Part shown: positions 62,901 to 64,000 of the stretch, in pieces | Position numbering within the stretch: the first letter of the stretch is position 1 | How the letters are laid out: every line of letters starts with the position of its first letter | Origin: Hyphomicrobiaceae bacterium | GTDB taxonomy: Bacteria; Pseudomonadota; Alphaproteobacteria; Rhizobiales; Methyloligellaceae | Assembly (NCBI GenBank): GCA_028066055.1 | Contig: JALCBY010000013.1 | Coordinates: forward strand, 4,725-68,724 | Direction of reading: 5' to 3' | Length of the DNA stretch: 64,000 bases | The notes under the pieces: generated by a model | Databases searched by the model: none | The model's input: the letters and a program-made list of their open reading frames with translations, nothing else | What the model was told of the DNA's origin: nothing | Program-made: the position numbers and the translations under genes

Positions 62901-64000
62901 GCGACTGCAGTTTCGAAGTCCAGGTCCAGAATGTCGGTAACGCCAACTTCCCCGGACCACTTGTCATAAACGACATTCCGGACCCCGGCGCCGGACCCGC
63001 GACACCGCTCAGCCCCGGTTGGGCCTGTGCGCCGGCTGGCGGTTCCTACAGTTGCACCAATCCTGCAGGCATCCCCGCTGGCGGCTTCGCGACCATGGGC
63101 ATTTCATTTCCGATTCCTCCGGGATACGGCGAACAGAAATTTGAAAATTGCGCGGAGGTTCCGCCGGGCCCCGGCAACGACTTCGAATTCAACAACAAGG
63201 ATTGCGCCGTCGCCGATGTGCCGAACGTGGCCGCGGCCGGCATCGGGCCGGACCTCGCACCGCACAGCGACACGACCTGCAAGAAGGGCCAGTCCTGCCA
63301 GCTACCGGCCCGTATCGACAATAAAGGCGACAGGGACTTCAACGGTTCGACCGGCGTGCGCGGGACGTTGTCGCCTGAACTCAAGATCACCAAAGTGACG
63401 AGCGAAACGCCGGGCTTCTCCTGCAAGACGACAGGCAACGCAACTTACGAGTGCTCAGGCAGCAAGCTGTCCATCAAGTCCGGCGATGCCGTCAAATATC
63501 AACTGACGGTCTCCGTTCCGGCAGATTATCCGCACAGTCAGGTGAGCCACATAAAGAATATGGTCTGGCCTGACCGCAAGGTGAAGGATGCCAATCCTGA
63601 CAACGACCAGCACATCTCGATCATCAATATCGAGCAGACCAAGAAACCGCCGCCACCGCCACCACCTCCCCCGCCGCCGCCTCCACCGGGCCAGGCCGAT
63701 CTTGCCGTGACCAAGACGGCCAATCAGGGCGCCTGCCGCGCTGATGGAAGTTACAGTTGCGCCTTCACGGTGACCCTGATGAACGCGGGCAACGGACCCT
63801 ATTCCGGGCCAATCAATATTCTGGACACGCTGACGCTTCCCAACGTTACGCCTGGTCCCGCGAATGCCCCCTGGAACTGTAAGGGGCAAGGCGGCAGGTA
63901 CAATTGCAGCTATCCGCCGACGACGATCCCGCCAGGGCAATCACTGACCCTTTCACTCAATTTCCGCGTGCCGCCATCGGCGCGGCGATCGGTCAGCAAT
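59963..64000 (+). CDS. Large exported propeller and DUF11-like repeat protein, partial
   Basis: 1346 codons to the right edge with no stop. Start GTG at 59963, nine bases after GGGGGAG. The N-terminus (HRILLILVFSIFSVALATTI then ALAQQ) is a signal peptide. About residues 55-500 hold a propeller-like head with NHL/SMP-like phrases (VFGLALDRADPPNIYAA, GLGNIAHDAKHKQFFVSDLD, RVWGLAVHGGRLYYAVEE). From 61550 on, six modules of about 100 residues share F-x-V-x-I-x-N-x-G, Y-x-G-P, W-x-C, C and L-x-P-G, like DUF11/CARDB surface modules. A Pro14 run precedes the sixth. Likely a cell-surface or secreted adhesin-type protein; the end is outside the window. Confidence 0.85.
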   Translation, partial: MRADGSREHLGFVRSSNRNWPLLPIRHHIHRILLILVFSIFSVALATTIALAQQSKPGVVGLGDLVVSGASGTVAPPAGTPLPAGVNALDETLIDPNGASIKVFDVRNPGGPPDGQVINAPVKYQVFARDIGQVFGLALDRADPPNIYAASSSVLGLQIVVPDADGDGRPERLKLGQPGAQWMEGQFGTAQGGGPGTVWKIDGETGEVTKFADVLSAGVPNSGPGLGNIAHDAKHKQFFVSDLDTGMIHRLGEGGADLGTYDHGLQGRPANGLEALPDDGQLADITNPAFDAEDSNSWGLTPPGRRVWGLAVHGGRLYYAVEEGPQIWSIGLTADGGFGSDPRWELDVPSDPSPYPVSDIAFQSNGRMLLAQRGGIVSRYDYSQYHTPRKTRVLRYRLESPDDTATPSRWVAEPEDYAVGFPGNHRNTAGGIAIGYGYRQNQDGTYRFGACEGTLWSTGDALRENPVHAARLAQGGPAIVHGLQGNALNRVRPQNEPPWASYFVDYDGQFEDPQASGHVGDVEIARKCPGRKRAAILDLRIIKRAQPVRCTADNNCAFEFEIKNVGSKVYTGPLVIYDTAHDSAVLVGSPPPGWVCKEPFPGIGIFECTLPSATLKPGEAITIELTLKVPGWWTRPVYNNCVDLLVPGAGVDQRPYNNRSCDYVPICTPGDPLCVPDLLVEKFGLFGACDPAGLCEFVVRITNVGAANYTGPLNVHDFTTTAGATLVDWSPQPDWTCAAAGADSHDCTLAGPVTLAPGEFREFILLVQGPPVAPGFTHVQNCVYFDWKGLPGDPNPHNEFACAEISTLPPDHPDARPMVNIEKEANPTCGRAGPGTPWSCVYAVKITNIGTKPLEGPIEFTDELTAHPATLAGWLGAGWACAPAAPAAGPFTCTHPPVPGGLAPGDILGLLIGFEIPAATPVPSWELNCAKIKWDNDGDGAEEDHEACALALVCDAGSANCPNDLALLKQGTAASCPKGSDCSFEVQVQNVGNANFPGPLVINDIPDPGAGPATPLSPGWACAPAGGSYSCTNPAGIPAGGFATMGISFPIPPGYGEQKFENCAEVPPGPGNDFEFNNKDCAVADVPNVAAAGIGPDLAPHSDTTCKKGQSCQLPARIDNKGDRDFNGSTGVRGTLSPELKITKVTSETPGFSCKTTGNATYECSGSKLSIKSGDAVKYQLTVSVPADYPHSQVSHIKNMVWPDRKVKDANPDNDQHISIINIEQTKKPPPPPPPPPPPPPPGQADLAVTKTANQGACRADGSYSCAFTVTLMNAGNGPYSGPINILDTLTLPNVTPGPANAPWNCKGQGGRYNCSYPPTTIPPGQSLTLSLNFRVPPSARRSVSN
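61550..64000 (+). repeat. Six degenerate Cys-containing modules
   Basis: Modules begin near 61550, 61985, 62410, 62850, 63245 and 63690. Each has an N-x-G-x-x-x-(Y/F)-x-G-P type core, a W-x-C or F-x-C, a second Cys about 10-20 residues later, then L-x-P-G. The DNA is too diverged for recent duplication. The paired Cys in each module suggest internal disulfides outside the cytoplasm. Confidence 0.75.

Overview
The window is chromosomal DNA from an alphaproteobacterium, most likely of the order Hyphomicrobiales (Rhizobiales). The genus cannot be named from the sequence alone. The assignment rests on gene content and order: lysC, ptsP, prfA, prmC, DUF4167 and clpB together; cobS-cobT for aerobic cobalamin synthesis near rpmB; a DUF3108 gene, an SUV3-type helicase, an S4-domain gene, fdxA and carD in a row; and xerD, a 48-residue membrane protein, aroK, aroB and a CNNM/CBS protein in a row. 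Genes are dense, often overlap by 4 to 20 bases, and use many GTG and TTG starts. I saw no tRNA, rRNA, CRISPR array, prophage or insertion sequence.

Layout. 1-12 kb, mostly minus strand: the 5' end of a YjbR-family gene, clpB, a MOSC gene on the plus strand, DUF4167, prmC-prfA, a RodZ-like protein, ptsP and lysC, with ubiG divergent. 12-19 kb: a TIGR02466 oxygenase-like protein, DUF1178, a carbon-nitrogen hydrolase, comF, a methyltransferase, a lone Flp pilin, mutT, argJ and a parvulin. 19-28 kb: secA with a structured leader, a VOC protein, an SLC13 transporter, an L,D-transpeptidase lipoprotein, an unknown membrane protein and accA. 28-32.5 kb: xerD, the small membrane protein, aroK, aroB and a CNNM protein.

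32.5-41.3 kb: a BASS-type transporter divergent from an acyl-CoA ligase and citryl-CoA lyase pair, then an ArsN2-like acetyltransferase, bolA, a J-domain protein, cobS, cobT and a secreted phytase-like esterase. 41.3-44.5 kb: a ykkC-class riboswitch candidate before an EamA exporter, then an MscS channel and DUF938. 44.5-51.4 kb: rpmB, DUF3108, helicase, S4 protein, fdxA, a candidate small RNA and carD. 51.6-56.2 kb: a 1370-residue soluble histidine kinase with many PAS domains and its receiver. 56.3-59.8 kb: a secreted nuclease-like protein and modABC. From 59.96 kb to the end: a very large exported protein with a propeller-like head and repeated Cys-containing modules, cut by the window edge.

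The most interesting items are the riboswitch candidate at 41.34-41.45 kb, the transporter, ligase and lyase cassette at 32.5-35.8 kb, the candidate small RNA between fdxA and carD, a perfect palindrome against the rpmB promoter, the secA leader, and the repeat protein at the right edge.
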